Source: DYQY01 sp964643725
Lineage (GTDB): Bacteria; Margulisbacteria; Riflemargulisbacteria; GWF2-35-9; DYQY01
Assembly: GCA_964643725.1 (NCBI GenBank)
Contig: CAZXTL010000004.1
Location: 37,322-101,321, forward strand
Direction of reading: 5' to 3'
DNA length: 64,000 nucleotides
Below are positions 20,346 through 29,220 of the stretch, in pieces; position 1 is the first letter of the stretch; every line of letters starts with the position of its first letter. Both the position numbers and the translations under genes were made by a program. The notes beneath the pieces are model-generated. The model was not told the DNA's origin, did not search any database, and worked only from the letters and a program-made list of their open reading frames with translations.

Positions 20346-21258
20346 ACTGATTCAATTTTTTAAATCTATACAATAGTGGGCTTGCTATAAAGATAGATGA
20401 ATATGCTCCAGCACTGATACCAATTATTAGCGCAAGCGAAAAATCTTTTATAGATGCTCCACCCCAGAAGTAAATAGCAATTAATGTTAATAGTGTTGTG
20501 AACGATGTATAGATGGATCTGGTCATCGTTTGGGCAAGACTATTGTTAATAATATCAAAGATTTCTTCTTTGCTTTCTTTTAGGTTTTCTCTCACTCTGT
20601 CAAAGATAACAATAGTATCATTGATGGAATACCCCATTACGGTCAGAAAGGCAGCTACATAGGAAGTATTTACTTCTATGTGAAGTAAAGCTGTCATTCC
20701 AATCAAAATCATTCCATCATGAACTAAGGCAAGTATAGCTGCAATAGCTGCCCAGAACTCGAAACGGAAGGTAATGTATATTAGTAAAAGTAGCATAGCA
20801 ATACCAGTGATAGCGAATGCTTGTTTTTGAAGTTCGTTACCAACAGTTGGGCCAATGAAGTCAGTAGATAATATAGTTGCTCCTTCTATTTCAGAAGTTA
20901 TTTTTTTAGATAATTCTTCAATAGAAAGATTTGTTTTTTGAAATTTCAAGGAGAATAGATATTTATCAATTGTAGTAAGCTGTGTGTTTTCAACTCCTGC
21001 TTTTTCCATTGTTCCTCTGATTAAACTAGTAAGTTCACTTCTAGTTTTTTCTGACAAAACACCAGTAGAGTTAAATTCTTTAGTTGCTTTATCAATACCT
21101 ACTGTATATGAAATTCCCCCAGTAAAATCTATTCCAAGATTGAAGGGGGTTCCAGTTGATAGGAAGTTGTTGAACATAGAATATATACCAATGCTGATAA
21201 TAATAGTAGATAGTCCGAACCAATATTTAGTCTTGTCTAAAAAATATATTTTTCCCAT
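20344..21258 (-). CDS. secF: Protein translocase subunit SecF
   Basis: An inner-membrane partner of SecD that uses the proton-motive force to help complete Sec-dependent export. The length of 304 aa is typical. An N-terminal membrane helix is followed by the GIDFTGG motif at about residues 41-47, a periplasmic loop, and then a five-helix RND-like C-terminal part containing the GYSINDTIVIFDRVREN signature. The ATG at 21258 has an AAGGAG ribosome site 7 nt upstream. It follows secD by 10 bp and is co-transcribed with it. The stop codon abuts hairpin repeat copy A. Confidence 0.97.
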   Translation of the reverse strand: MGKIYFLDKTKYWFGLSTIIISIGIYSMFNNFLSTGTPFNLGIDFTGGISYTVGIDKATKEFNSTGVLSEKTRSELTSLIRGTMEKAGVENTQLTTIDKYLFSLKFQKTNLSIEELSKKITSEIEGATILSTDFIGPTVGNELQKQAFAITGIAMLLLLIYITFRFEFWAAIAAILALVHDGMILIGMTALLHIEVNTSYVAAFLTVMGYSINDTIVIFDRVRENLKESKEEIFDIINNSLAQTMTRSIYTSFTTLLTLIAIYFWGGASIKDFSLALIIGISAGAYSSIFIASPLLYRFKKLNQ

Positions 21259-21268
21259 TTTTAACTCC

Positions 21269-22597
21269 TTATTTAAACCTAATTAGGTTACTTTCTCTTA
21301 TTTTTGTAATATTAAGACTGCTGAACAAAAAGAATTTTGTTAGCGAAATAGCAGTAAACATACTGATGATGATACCTATTGATAGGGTAACAGCAAATCC
21401 TTTAATAGTTCCAGTGCCAAGCCAGAAAAGTACAAAGGCAGTTAAGAGTGTTGTAACGTTAGAGTCTACAATAGTAACAATGGCTCTTTGGAATCCACCT
21501 TCAATTGCATTTTTAATAGTCTTACCATTACGTAGTTCTTCTTTGTATCTTTCAAAGATAAGAACGTTAGCGTCAACTGCCATACCTATAGAAAGTATGA
21601 TACCTGCAAGTCCTGGTAAGGTTAAAGTAACATGTAGCAGTCTAAAAGCTGTCATAGAAAGGAAGAAATAAAAGATAAGAGATAGGATGGAAATAAATCC
21701 TAGAAATTTATAGATAATTAGCATAAATACTGCGACTAAGATAAAACCAATTATTCCAGCCTTAATACTTTGATCAATGGATGCTTTTCCTAAGCTAGGT
21801 CCAATTTCTTTTTTCTCAATAATGATAACTGGTACTGGTAGTGAGCCAGCTTTTAATTTAATGACCATATCTTGAACTTCTCTTATTGAGAAAGAACCAG
21901 ATATCTGTGCTTTCCCTCCAGGGATTGGTCCGTTAATCCTAGGAGCTGAAATAACAATTCCATCAAGTAGAATAGCTAATGGTTTTCCCACATTGAGTCT
22001 TGTAACATCGGCAAATTTCTTTGTGCCTTCAGCAGTAAATTCTATATTTATAATAGGTTTGCCAAATTGGTCTACGCTTGGTCCAGCAAAACTAAGGTCA
22101 TTACCTGTCATTACTGTTTTTCCAAGGAAGATAGGAGTCTCTTGTACTACGTTACCGACATTATCTTTTATAGACATTTTGTCTAACCTCATACCTTCGC
22201 CAGCAATTATTTTAACTTCTTCGGTGCTTAAGGTTGCGGCATCCTGCGGGGCAAATTCAGCTTCAACAAATTCTAATAGAGCTGTATCACCAATTAATTT
22301 TTCAGCTCTTGTAGGGTCAGTAATTCCAGGAAGCTCAACAACTATTTGTCTTTTTCCTTTTCTTTGGATAACAGGCTCAGATACTCCTAGTCCATCTATT
22401 CTGTTCTGAATAATTGCTAGTGCGCCTAATACCGCGTCATCGTTAACTTTTACTTGTTCAGTGTCTTGAGCCTCTAGGACTAGAAGCATCCCACCCTGTA
22501 AATCAAGTCCTAGACTGATAGGGATTGTCTTTCCAATAAAGATAATTAAGGCGATACCAATAACGAGATAAAAGAATTTTAGTTTATCTGTGAACAT
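21269..22597 (-). CDS. secD: Protein translocase subunit SecD
   Basis: The larger subunit of the SecDF export motor. The 442-aa protein has an N-terminal membrane helix, the GLDLQGG motif near residue 30, a periplasmic head domain, and C-terminal membrane helices with the GMAVDANVLIFERYKEE signature. The length is at the short end of the family, as in many non-proteobacterial SecD proteins. The ribosome site GGAGG lies inside the last codons of tgt, which ends 7 bp before this start. The tgt-secD-secF order is a classical bacterial cluster; the usual small yajC gene between tgt and secD is absent here. Confidence 0.97.
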   Translation of the reverse strand: MFTDKLKFFYLVIGIALIIFIGKTIPISLGLDLQGGMLLVLEAQDTEQVKVNDDAVLGALAIIQNRIDGLGVSEPVIQRKGKRQIVVELPGITDPTRAEKLIGDTALLEFVEAEFAPQDAATLSTEEVKIIAGEGMRLDKMSIKDNVGNVVQETPIFLGKTVMTGNDLSFAGPSVDQFGKPIINIEFTAEGTKKFADVTRLNVGKPLAILLDGIVISAPRINGPIPGGKAQISGSFSIREVQDMVIKLKAGSLPVPVIIIEKKEIGPSLGKASIDQSIKAGIIGFILVAVFMLIIYKFLGFISILSLIFYFFLSMTAFRLLHVTLTLPGLAGIILSIGMAVDANVLIFERYKEELRNGKTIKNAIEGGFQRAIVTIVDSNVTTLLTAFVLFWLGTGTIKGFAVTLSIGIIISMFTAISLTKFFLFSSLNITKIRESNLIRFK

Positions 22598-22603
22598 TTA
22601 AGT

Positions 22604-23683
22604 TTATTCCTCCAGTATGTTATTCCTAATCTTTGTTACTAGATTGATTAGGTATTTTATATTATGTATCGACATTAGTGTCATCCCCAAGAGTTCTTGG
22701 TTTCTCCACAGATGCCTTATATAGGCCTTTGAATAATTTCGACAAGCATAACAATCACAGGTTTCTTCAAGTGGTCCTTTTTCAAACTCATTTTCCGGAC
22801 GTTTGATGCTTTTCCTTCCTTGGTCAGTAAAAAAAGCTCCATGTCTAGCTAGTCTGGTAGGTAGCACACAATCGAACATGTCTATACCATAGTTGATGCA
22901 GGTGGTTAAATCTTCAGGAGTTCCAACTCCCATTAAGTAGCGTGGTTTATTTTCAGGGATAAGTCCAGCTGTGTATTCCACAAGGGGATACATTTTGTCT
23001 GGTCCTTCTCCTACGCTAAGACCTCCTATTGCATAACCGAAAAGATTCAATTCAAGTAACTGTTCTACGGACGCCTTACGACATTCCGGGAACATGCCTC
23101 CCTGTATTATAGCAAACAGGGACTGTGAGTGTCGACCAGTGTTATTACTAAGAAATTCTTGGGATCTTTTCGCCCATCTGGTCGTTAGTTCGAGTGATTT
23201 GTATGTTTTGTCTTTTGTGCTTTCCGCAGGTAAGCATTCATCTAATGGCATGATGATATCTGCACCTATTTTTTGTTGTATTTCCATTACTCTTTCAGGA
23301 GTGAATTCGAACTTATCTCCATTGAGGTGAGAATTAAATATTACACCATTTTCACTTATCTTTCTCAGCTTGCCAAGGCTAAAAACTTGAAAACCGCCAC
23401 TATCTGTCAGAATAGGTTTATGCCAATTCATGAAGCTGTGGATGCCACTAAATTTATCTAAAACGTCTGTTCCTGGTCTGAGGAAAAGGTGGTAGGTGTT
23501 TGCAAGAATAATATCTGCATTCGTATCATAAACCATCTCAGGAGTTAGTCCTTTTACGGAGGCTAAAGTTCCTACTGGCATGAACACTGGAGTTTTAATT
23601 TCTCCATGTGGAGTAGTTAGAATACCTGCACGACTTTGGTTTTTCTTACTTTTTTTTATTACTTTAAAGGAAAATGGCTGCAT
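22604..23683 (-). CDS. tgt: Queuine tRNA-ribosyltransferase
   Basis: Exchanges guanine for a queuine precursor (preQ1) at the wobble position of GUN-anticodon tRNAs. The 359-aa protein shows the (beta/alpha)8 features of bacterial Tgt: the LANTYHLFLRPG segment, DSGGFQVFSLG with the catalytic-region Asp, GGLSVGEG, GVGTPEDL, DCVLPTRLARHG, and a C-terminal zinc site (C-x-C-x2-C plus His). The start ATG at 23683 lies 7 nt after a TATAAT box located at the 3' end of the upstream GH57 gene, with no Shine-Dalgarno, so it is probably leaderless. queC elsewhere in this window supports an active queuosine pathway. Confidence 0.97.
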   Translation of the reverse strand: MQPFSFKVIKKSKKNQSRAGILTTPHGEIKTPVFMPVGTLASVKGLTPEMVYDTNADIILANTYHLFLRPGTDVLDKFSGIHSFMNWHKPILTDSGGFQVFSLGKLRKISENGVIFNSHLNGDKFEFTPERVMEIQQKIGADIIMPLDECLPAESTKDKTYKSLELTTRWAKRSQEFLSNNTGRHSQSLFAIIQGGMFPECRKASVEQLLELNLFGYAIGGLSVGEGPDKMYPLVEYTAGLIPENKPRYLMGVGTPEDLTTCINYGIDMFDCVLPTRLARHGAFFTDQGRKSIKRPENEFEKGPLEETCDCYACRNYSKAYIRHLWRNQELLGMTLMSIHNIKYLINLVTKIRNNILEE

Positions 23684-23690
23684 AGAGAAT

Positions 23691-23696
23691 ATTATA
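23691..23696 (-). promoter_or_regulatory. -10 box of tgt-secD-secF
   Basis: TATAAT on the minus strand ends 7 nt before the tgt ATG. It overlaps the end of the upstream gene. No convincing -35 box is seen. Confidence 0.4.
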
Positions 23697-26070
23697 CAAG
23701 AATATTCATCATTAGTGCGAGTTCTTTTAGTAGAGGGTTATTTTGGTTTTCTTGGTAAAGAATAAAGGCTTTAGTTTCAGCTGATGCTCTATTAATGGTT
23801 ATTCCAAGTTTTTCATATATTTCTAAGAAAGATATTGCCTCATTAATGTCTTGTGGGTTTTTGGCTTTTTCAATTTTATTAAGTAATGCTTTTAAGTAAC
23901 GTTCCAGATATGCTCTTGTATCGTTTAAGTTTATATCTAAGTGTAAACTATGACTTATTTCTATTATGCTTACTGCAGATTTTATGTTTTTATGAGTCCA
24001 GCTATTAATATCTTGAATTTCGTTTAAAAGTTTTGCAGACATAATTATTTCTATCGCAGATTTGATTTCTGAAGGCAGATATCCTCCCATGCGAACAGTT
24101 TCTTCAATAAGATTTTTAAATCCTGAGTATAACTTATTTAAGTCTTTGTTTAGTCTATTGGTTTTTTTAGACCAAAGGATGTCCATTATATCAGAGCTTT
24201 CTTCGAAATTAAGGTCGGACATGGTAAGTGTTTTTTGAAAATATTTTTTTACTAATTCATTAAACTTAGTTTGTGCTGATGAATCTAATAACTCTATTTT
24301 AATTGACTCTAGATTAAGCATAGTATTGCTTATATATGTTTTTACAAGGCCATTTTTTTCTGTAAGTAAAGCGGAATGTTCGGTTGTTTTGCCAGTGTAG
24401 AGATTACTAATAGAACAATTGAGTGTTCTGTAAGTAATTTCATCTGTCCAGAAGGAAAGGTCTTGGGTAGGTGTTATTTTATATAGGTAAATGTCTTGTT
24501 CTTTTATTTTACCAGTAAGATGGGCCTTAACGATGAATTGGTTAACGGCTTTTTCAGGAGTCAGTTCGTGTGGTTTTATCCATGTTTTATAAAGGGCATC
24601 CCCATTGTGATTACTATTGATATTGCTAGTTGCTGATTTTAAATATGATAGAAAAACTTTCTCTAAGTCAGTTTTGGTATAAGGCTGAGCGTAGAAAATG
24701 GCTGCGTTAGCATATTTAATAATCTGTACTGTTTCAATTCCAGATATTTCAGAAAAGAACCATCCACAACTGGTGAACATAAGTTGTTCGAACTTTTGGC
24801 TTTCCAGAAGTTCAAGAATTTTTATTTTTTCATTTTCGCTTAGTTGTCCATTACTGTTTTTTTCAAAGAATTTATCTTTACTCCAGATACCATGAGAAAC
24901 AAAGTAGTAGTCATTTCTAGCTTTTTCTATATCAATTAACAGAGGCTCTGTTTCTTTTTTGTACACATCCCAAAGTAAGTCGCGGAGTGCATTAAGTCCT
25001 TCTCTTAGTGGTTTTCTCCATTGTTGATTCCATCCTGTTCCACCGCCAGTACTGCATCCACAATTCTCTTTCCATCTTCCAACGCCATGACTACAACTCC
25101 AAGCTGTCCCTTCTTTATTGGGACCTTCTTTAAGTACAGCTTCAGAGATTGGTGCAAATCTTTCTAGAAATGCCCCATAGTTGATTTGCTTCATTTTGTA
25201 TTCTTCCGCGAGATGTTTAAAGAAATAGGAGAGGCACATATCCCCAAAAGGTTCATGATGTCCGTAGCTTTCGCCGTCGGTTGAAGCTGTCACCAGCGTT
25301 GGTCTGCCTTGGTTTAGCTTGGAAGCCATATCTAGTCTGTCAGCAAAATTATGGGCATCCCTTAATAGATGTTCAAAGCTGATTGCTGTTGATATAGGTG
25401 CATCATAAAAGAACACATCAAGGTATTTTTCTTTATTTTCATCAATAAATATTCTATAAGGCTGAGTTGGATCTACATTGCCATTGGATACATTTATCCA
25501 TTCATTAGAAAAGTAGGTTTTAACTTTTTCAACTTGGAAAGGCGACAGAATTGTGAATTTTATTCCATTATCAATAAGAGCCTTTACAGTCTCCATATTT
25601 ATTGCGGTTTCTGCAAGCCACATTCCTTCAGGGTCTCTGCCAAAATGTTTTTTAAAGTCAGCAATTCCCCATTTGATTTGGGTTTGTTTGTCCCTTTCAT
25701 TAGCTAGTGGCATGATGATGTGACTATAAACTTGAGCAATAGCATTTCCATGTCCATGGTTTGTTTCTTTGCTTAGAATATCAGCTTCAATTATTTTGTT
25801 GTAAGTATTTTGGTCATAAGTAAATAACCAATTCATTAAAGTAGGGCCAACATTGAAACTTATGTATTGAAAGTTATTAACTATGTCTATTATTTTCCCG
25901 TGAGGAGAGAGGATTCTAGAGGAAGTATTTGGTCGATAGCACTCATCATTAATCCTTTCGTTCCAATCATGGTATGGGAAGGCGCTGCCTTGACGTTCGA
26001 TTTTATTAAGGAATGGGTTCTCTCTTGGAGGTTGGTAAAAGTGTCCGTGAATGCAAATATACTTGTTCAT
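23692..26070 (-). CDS. Glycoside hydrolase family 57 protein with DUF3536-like C-terminal region
   Basis: A cytoplasmic GH57-type alpha-glucan-acting enzyme; the precise substrate is unknown. The protein begins directly with the family signature (ICIHGHFYQPPRENP), which fixes the start at 26070. The predicted nucleophile is Glu154 in GMWLAETA. A second conserved region, DGESYGHHE at residues 265-273, supplies the likely acid and metal or substrate His residues. The 792-aa length and the helical C-terminal half fit the DUF3536-containing subgroup. No Shine-Dalgarno is seen: the bases before the ATG belong to an octamer array, an unusual leader. A second GH57 enzyme, a CBM48 protein and a DUF4912 protein at 61-64 kb suggest shared glycogen metabolism. 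Confidence 0.9.
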   Translation of the reverse strand: MNKYICIHGHFYQPPRENPFLNKIERQGSAFPYHDWNERINDECYRPNTSSRILSPHGKIIDIVNNFQYISFNVGPTLMNWLFTYDQNTYNKIIEADILSKETNHGHGNAIAQVYSHIIMPLANERDKQTQIKWGIADFKKHFGRDPEGMWLAETAINMETVKALIDNGIKFTILSPFQVEKVKTYFSNEWINVSNGNVDPTQPYRIFIDENKEKYLDVFFYDAPISTAISFEHLLRDAHNFADRLDMASKLNQGRPTLVTASTDGESYGHHEPFGDMCLSYFFKHLAEEYKMKQINYGAFLERFAPISEAVLKEGPNKEGTAWSCSHGVGRWKENCGCSTGGGTGWNQQWRKPLREGLNALRDLLWDVYKKETEPLLIDIEKARNDYYFVSHGIWSKDKFFEKNSNGQLSENEKIKILELLESQKFEQLMFTSCGWFFSEISGIETVQIIKYANAAIFYAQPYTKTDLEKVFLSYLKSATSNINSNHNGDALYKTWIKPHELTPEKAVNQFIVKAHLTGKIKEQDIYLYKITPTQDLSFWTDEITYRTLNCSISNLYTGKTTEHSALLTEKNGLVKTYISNTMLNLESIKIELLDSSAQTKFNELVKKYFQKTLTMSDLNFEESSDIMDILWSKKTNRLNKDLNKLYSGFKNLIEETVRMGGYLPSEIKSAIEIIMSAKLLNEIQDINSWTHKNIKSAVSIIEISHSLHLDINLNDTRAYLERYLKALLNKIEKAKNPQDINEAISFLEIYEKLGITINRASAETKAFILYQENQNNPLLKELALMMNILV

Positions 26071-26104
26071 TGGTTCAATTGTTCATTAGTTCAATCGTTA
26101 ATCT
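26065..26104. repeat. Octamer tandem array (GTTCAWTN), left flank of the four-helix-bundle gene
   Basis: Five 8-bp units read GTTCATTG, GTTCAATT, GTTCATTA, GTTCAATC and GTTAATCT. The array contains both the start codon of the GH57 gene and the stop codon of the four-helix-bundle gene. It is inverted relative to the array at 26576. Confidence 0.75.
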
Positions 26105-26462
26105 TATTCAGTTGTTTAAGATATTTGATAAAACTATTCACCTTTCTTGATAATATATTGATTTGTTCTTCTATTACTATACTATCCTCTTTTTTAATAT
26201 ATCCAAGATTATTAGCTATTATTATTTGTGTTTCTATTTCAGAAAGAGAGCCAAGAGCAATATATAAATGTTTTAAATACTCCTTATCTGATTGCTTTGC
26301 GGCACCTTCAGCAATATTTGATGGTACAGACACACTTGCTCTTTGTATTTGAGAGCAAAGTGCAAATTTTTCAGACTCAGGAAATTGTTTAGTGATTTTG
26401 TAAATAGCTGTAACAAATTCTATAGATTCTTTCCAGATATCTAAATCTTTATGTGTTCCCAT
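26091..26462 (-). CDS. Four-helix-bundle protein (S23/23S-IVP family)
   Basis: A small helical protein of the family first found in intervening sequences of 23S rRNA genes and related to the bAvd accessory proteins of retroelements; the molecular function is unclear. Family hallmarks are the N-terminal KDLDIWKESIEF helix, IQRASVSVPSNIAEGAA in the middle, and the GSLSEIETQI helix near the C-terminus. The start at 26462 was chosen because GGAG lies 5 nt upstream; the earlier ATG at 26474 overlaps that ribosome site. The gene is about 123 aa and sits between two inverted octamer arrays, which suggests it arrived as a small unit. No reverse transcriptase or variable-repeat pair is nearby. Confidence 0.92.
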   Translation of the reverse strand: MGTHKDLDIWKESIEFVTAIYKITKQFPESEKFALCSQIQRASVSVPSNIAEGAAKQSDKEYLKHLYIALGSLSEIETQIIIANNLGYIKKEDSIVIEEQINILSRKVNSFIKYLKQLNKIND

Positions 26463-26575
26463 TTTTTTCTCCATTTATAATTTTTAAATAAATAATTGAG
26501 TCCTGCAATATTATAGTATATAAATAGCAATTAACTAATAGTTATGCTTTTTTTAGTTATGATTTAATTTTTCCC

Positions 26576-26607
26576 AATGAACCATTGAACGAGTGAACCA
26601 ATGAACC
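26576..26607. repeat. Octamer tandem array (AWTGAACN), right flank of the four-helix-bundle gene
   Basis: Four units read AATGAACC, ATTGAACG, AGTGAACC and AATGAACC. They are the reverse complement type of the left array at 26065, so the gene is bracketed by inverted octamer arrays. The array begins one base beyond the hom stop codon. Confidence 0.75.
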
Positions 26608-26608
26608 G

Positions 26609-27859
26609 TTATATCCCTACTCTTATAATACTAGCCACGTCTTTGATGCAAGACAATGCTTTTATCTTTTCAATGGCTTTGTTTTTAATTCCTTCTTTGA
26701 TGGAATGTGTAACAATCACTAGTTCTGCATCTTCGTCAGCACCTTTTTGGATAGCTTCTTTGATACTGATATTAAGTTTAGCAAAGATACCACTAATTTC
26801 TGCAAGTACACCAGGTTTGTCTTCAACGAGTAACCTTATGTAGTACTTGGAGACTATTTCTTCTTTAGGTAGTATATTCACTTTTAGCTTTTTCTCTGTA
26901 ACGTAAGCTGTGCCGTTGATGATATTTAGTATATCTGCCCAAACAGAACCTGCGGTTGGAATACTTCCAGCTCCACGTCCATAGAACATGCTTTCTCCTG
27001 TAGCATCTCCATCTACGTAGATAGCGTTGAATACATCGTTGACCGAAGCAAGTGGGTGACTGTTTTTTAGAATAACAGGATGTACTCTTAGTTCTAGTCC
27101 TTTATCAGTGTTTCTTGCAATGGCTAATAGTTTAATGCTGGCATCAAGGTTTTTTGCATAATTAATGTCTTTAGCAGATATTTTAGTAATGCCTTCCATT
27201 AAAATCTGTTCAATATTTATATCAGCATGAAAAGCTATAGAAGCTAGGATAGAAAGTTTGTACCTGCTGTCCATACCTTCAACATCTGATGAAGGATCAG
27301 CCTCGGCATAACCTAGTTTTTGTGCTTCTTTTAATACAACTGCATAATCAGCGCCTTCTTTTTGCATCTTGGTAAGGATAAAGTTAGTTGTTCCGTTAAG
27401 AATACCAACCATTTCCTTAAAGTTATTTGGTGATAATGAATCTTTTAGGTTATTAATGATAGGAATTGCACCACCAACCGAAGCTTCATAAAGTAAGGAT
27501 ACGTTGTTATCTTCAGCTAGCTTAAGTAGATCTTTGCCGTATTTTGCAAGAACAAGTTTATTAGCAGTAACAACGTGTTTTTTTGCTTTTAATGCAGATT
27601 CAATAATGGTTCTAGCAGGCTCATCTCCACCAATAAGTTCAATTATTATGTTTATTTCTGGGTCTGCAATAAGTTCTTTGAAGCTGTTAGTTTTTTGAAA
27701 AGATGATAGGTCGTAAGGGCATTTGCTAAAGTCTAAATCGCAAATAGTTTTTAGTTTAAAAGGGGTTTTCGCATGTGAGCTTAATTTGGCAAAATTGCTT
27801 TGGTATAAGTGGATAACGCCTGAGCCGATTGTTCCTGTGCCGATTAATCCAATGTTCAT
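26609..27859 (-). CDS. hom: Homoserine dehydrogenase with ACT domain
   Basis: NAD(P)-dependent reduction of aspartate semialdehyde to homoserine, the branch point to threonine and methionine. The 416-aa length is typical. A Rossmann motif GLIGTGTIGSG starts at residue 4. The catalytic domain shows VVTANKLVLAKYG, GILNGTTNFIL and GYAEADPSSDVEGMDSRYK, which carry the conserved catalytic Lys and Asp/Glu. The C-terminal ACT domain (LVEDKPGVLAEISGIF, from about residue 345) suggests feedback control by threonine. The ATG is preceded, 6 nt upstream, by TATAAT and no Shine-Dalgarno, so it is predicted to be leaderless. It has its own promoter and no operon partner. Confidence 0.96.
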   Translation of the reverse strand: MNIGLIGTGTIGSGVIHLYQSNFAKLSSHAKTPFKLKTICDLDFSKCPYDLSSFQKTNSFKELIADPEINIIIELIGGDEPARTIIESALKAKKHVVTANKLVLAKYGKDLLKLAEDNNVSLLYEASVGGAIPIINNLKDSLSPNNFKEMVGILNGTTNFILTKMQKEGADYAVVLKEAQKLGYAEADPSSDVEGMDSRYKLSILASIAFHADINIEQILMEGITKISAKDINYAKNLDASIKLLAIARNTDKGLELRVHPVILKNSHPLASVNDVFNAIYVDGDATGESMFYGRGAGSIPTAGSVWADILNIINGTAYVTEKKLKVNILPKEEIVSKYYIRLLVEDKPGVLAEISGIFAKLNISIKEAIQKGADEDAELVIVTHSIKEGIKNKAIEKIKALSCIKDVASIIRVGI

Positions 27860-27865
27860 AAAGTT

Positions 27866-27871
27866 ATTATA
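27866..27871 (-). promoter_or_regulatory. -10 box of hom (leaderless promoter)
   Basis: TATAAT on the minus strand is followed by six bases and then the hom ATG at 27859. The heptamer array 27875-27916 occupies the -35 and upstream region. Confidence 0.55.
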
Positions 27872-27874
27872 ACG

Positions 27875-27916
27875 GTGAAAGGGAAAAGGGAAAAGGGAAA
27901 AAGTATAAGGTGAAAA
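27875..27916. repeat. Degenerate heptamer array (GTGAAAG type), six units
   Basis: Units read GTGAAAG, GGAAAAG, GGAAAAG, GGAAAAA, GTATAAG and GTGAAAA. The array fills the gap between the calpain-like gene stop (27918) and the hom promoter. It belongs to the same 7-bp family as the arrays at 29721 and 59027. Confidence 0.6.
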
Positions 27917-27917
27917 G

Positions 27918-29090
27918 TTAGCTGGTATGTTTTTTTAAGTCACTTATGTCTGTTGTTCTTAATTCTGTAAAATTACTAATAAAAACAGCTAGAGGAATCC
28001 TAAGAATTCCATCACGTGTGTCATGTGGATTTATAAGAACTATTTCGTCAGTTTCTTCTTGATATGATTGAACAAAGTAAGCGTGTTTTGGGTAAATTCG
28101 AGTATTTGGTGGTTTAATAGTACTACCAGCAACCATTAATTGATTACTTATAAAAGCTGAATAGTCTTTTATTCTAGACCTCAGCTTGTCAATGTCTTTA
28201 GAGTATATGTTTTGTGATTTTTTACCTAATAATATTTCTATCGCACTTTTCATTGAACCAAGAGTTGTTAGTTCCATTGTGTTTGGTTCATAAGAGTCAG
28301 TATCTTCGTCATCAAAGGACCCCAAGTCAGACCTTCGTGCTTCTATTTCTACTATGGCTTTCCCAAAAGTTCTTTCCATAATTAGGTCGCCGATTCTGCC
28401 TTTGTTAAGCTTATTGTTGATGCTAAGTAGGTCTTCAATATTTATTGTTGTAGTAATTTTCCCCATATTGCCATTTTTATCAGAATGTCTTGGGTCGTAG
28501 TAAGTTACTGACCAAGTAAATGGCGAGATTTCCTCAATCATTTTGGGAATTACTTTTTGTGCAATGTATGTTCTTAATATTCCTTCGTAGACTGCTAAAA
28601 AATAACAATTTCCAACAATTCCTTGTTTTATAGCACCTTCTTGTAATCCCCTAGGAAATAGATGATGGATATTATGAAATGAAGGGTTCCATTCCATTAA
28701 TTTGGACATTGATACATCTTTATATTTATTGTCATTATCCCAAGCAACGGTGTATTTGTTGTTTTCTCTGGCTTTTATGGTCCCTTCATGAAAACTTTGT
28801 GTTGTTTTACTGAAAACTCTAATTTTACTTTGTCCAATTCTAAAAGGGTTATGGTATTCAAGTTCTAGTGAATGAAACCATTTTTTCCCTTTGGGAGTAT
28901 CAATAAGATGCATTCCGTCTTCTGTTTTGAGTATTTCTTTAGGAATATACTTGCCATTATCCTTAATAAATACCGTATCTCCAGCATAGAACGTTCTTTC
29001 AGATATTTTTCTTGATATAGCAATAACTTTCTTCTTCATACTTACTATTAAGCCCAGAAAACAAGACAAATAAACATTTCGGAAATCCAT
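27918..29090 (-). CDS. Calpain-like (peptidase C2) cysteine protease with SH3/Tudor-like N-terminus
   Basis: Probable papain-fold protease of the calpain family. From the ATG at 29090 the protein has about 390 aa. The active-site Cys lies in GIVGNCYFLA (Cys162), matching the calpain 'GxxGDCWFLA' motif. The region IMERTFGKAIVEIEARRSDLG matches the calpain block around LLEKAYAK. The His is in KHAYFV (His336) and the Asn in VLINPHD (Asn354), completing the triad. Residues about 30-130 look like two small beta-barrel modules (SH3/Tudor-like). A TTG start at 29150 lies inside a hairpin repeat and was rejected; ATG 29039 is an alternative. The segment MDFRNVYLSCFLGLIVS may be a weak signal or anchor. 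Bacterial calpains are uncommon; the target is unknown. Confidence 0.8.
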   Translation of the reverse strand: MDFRNVYLSCFLGLIVSMKKKVIAISRKISERTFYAGDTVFIKDNGKYIPKEILKTEDGMHLIDTPKGKKWFHSLELEYHNPFRIGQSKIRVFSKTTQSFHEGTIKARENNKYTVAWDNDNKYKDVSMSKLMEWNPSFHNIHHLFPRGLQEGAIKQGIVGNCYFLAVYEGILRTYIAQKVIPKMIEEISPFTWSVTYYDPRHSDKNGNMGKITTTINIEDLLSINNKLNKGRIGDLIMERTFGKAIVEIEARRSDLGSFDDEDTDSYEPNTMELTTLGSMKSAIEILLGKKSQNIYSKDIDKLRSRIKDYSAFISNQLMVAGSTIKPPNTRIYPKHAYFVQSYQEETDEIVLINPHDTRDGILRIPLAVFISNFTELRTTDISDLKKHTS

Positions 29091-29174
29091 CCGCTCAAAT
29101 GTACTTAAGGCTTCATAAGGTAGAAACTTGTGAGCACCTTCCTTTATCAAGGAAGGTTTAGGTGGGCGAATGGC

Positions 29175-29180
29175 ATTATA
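29175..29180 (-). promoter_or_regulatory. Possible -10 box of the calpain-like gene
   Basis: TATAAT on the minus strand lies about 85 bp upstream of ATG 29090. A transcript starting here would read through the left hairpin of the DUF559 unit before the coding region. No clear -35 box is seen. Confidence 0.3.
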
Positions 29181-29208
29181 GTAACTTTAAATACGTTGCG
29201 TTGTTTAG

Positions 29209-29214
29209 TAAAAT
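29209..29214 (+). promoter_or_regulatory. -10 box of the DUF559 gene (leaderless promoter)
   Basis: TAAAAT is followed by six bases (GGGACT) and the ATG at 29221, the same spacing as at uppP, hom, queC and aspS. Confidence 0.4.
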
Positions 29215-29220
29215 GGGACT

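Noticed and set aside
25867..26352. 161-aa + strand ORF across the GH57 start
   Set aside because: It overlaps two well-supported reverse-strand genes and resembles no protein family.
26091..26462. Diversity-generating retroelement accessory gene (Avd)
   Set aside because: The fold family is shared, but no reverse transcriptase or template/variable repeat pair is visible nearby.
29091..29150. N-terminal extension of the calpain-like protein from a TTG at 29150
   Set aside because: The extra residues are encoded by the hairpin repeat bounding the DUF559 unit, and the start is a poor TTG without a ribosome site.
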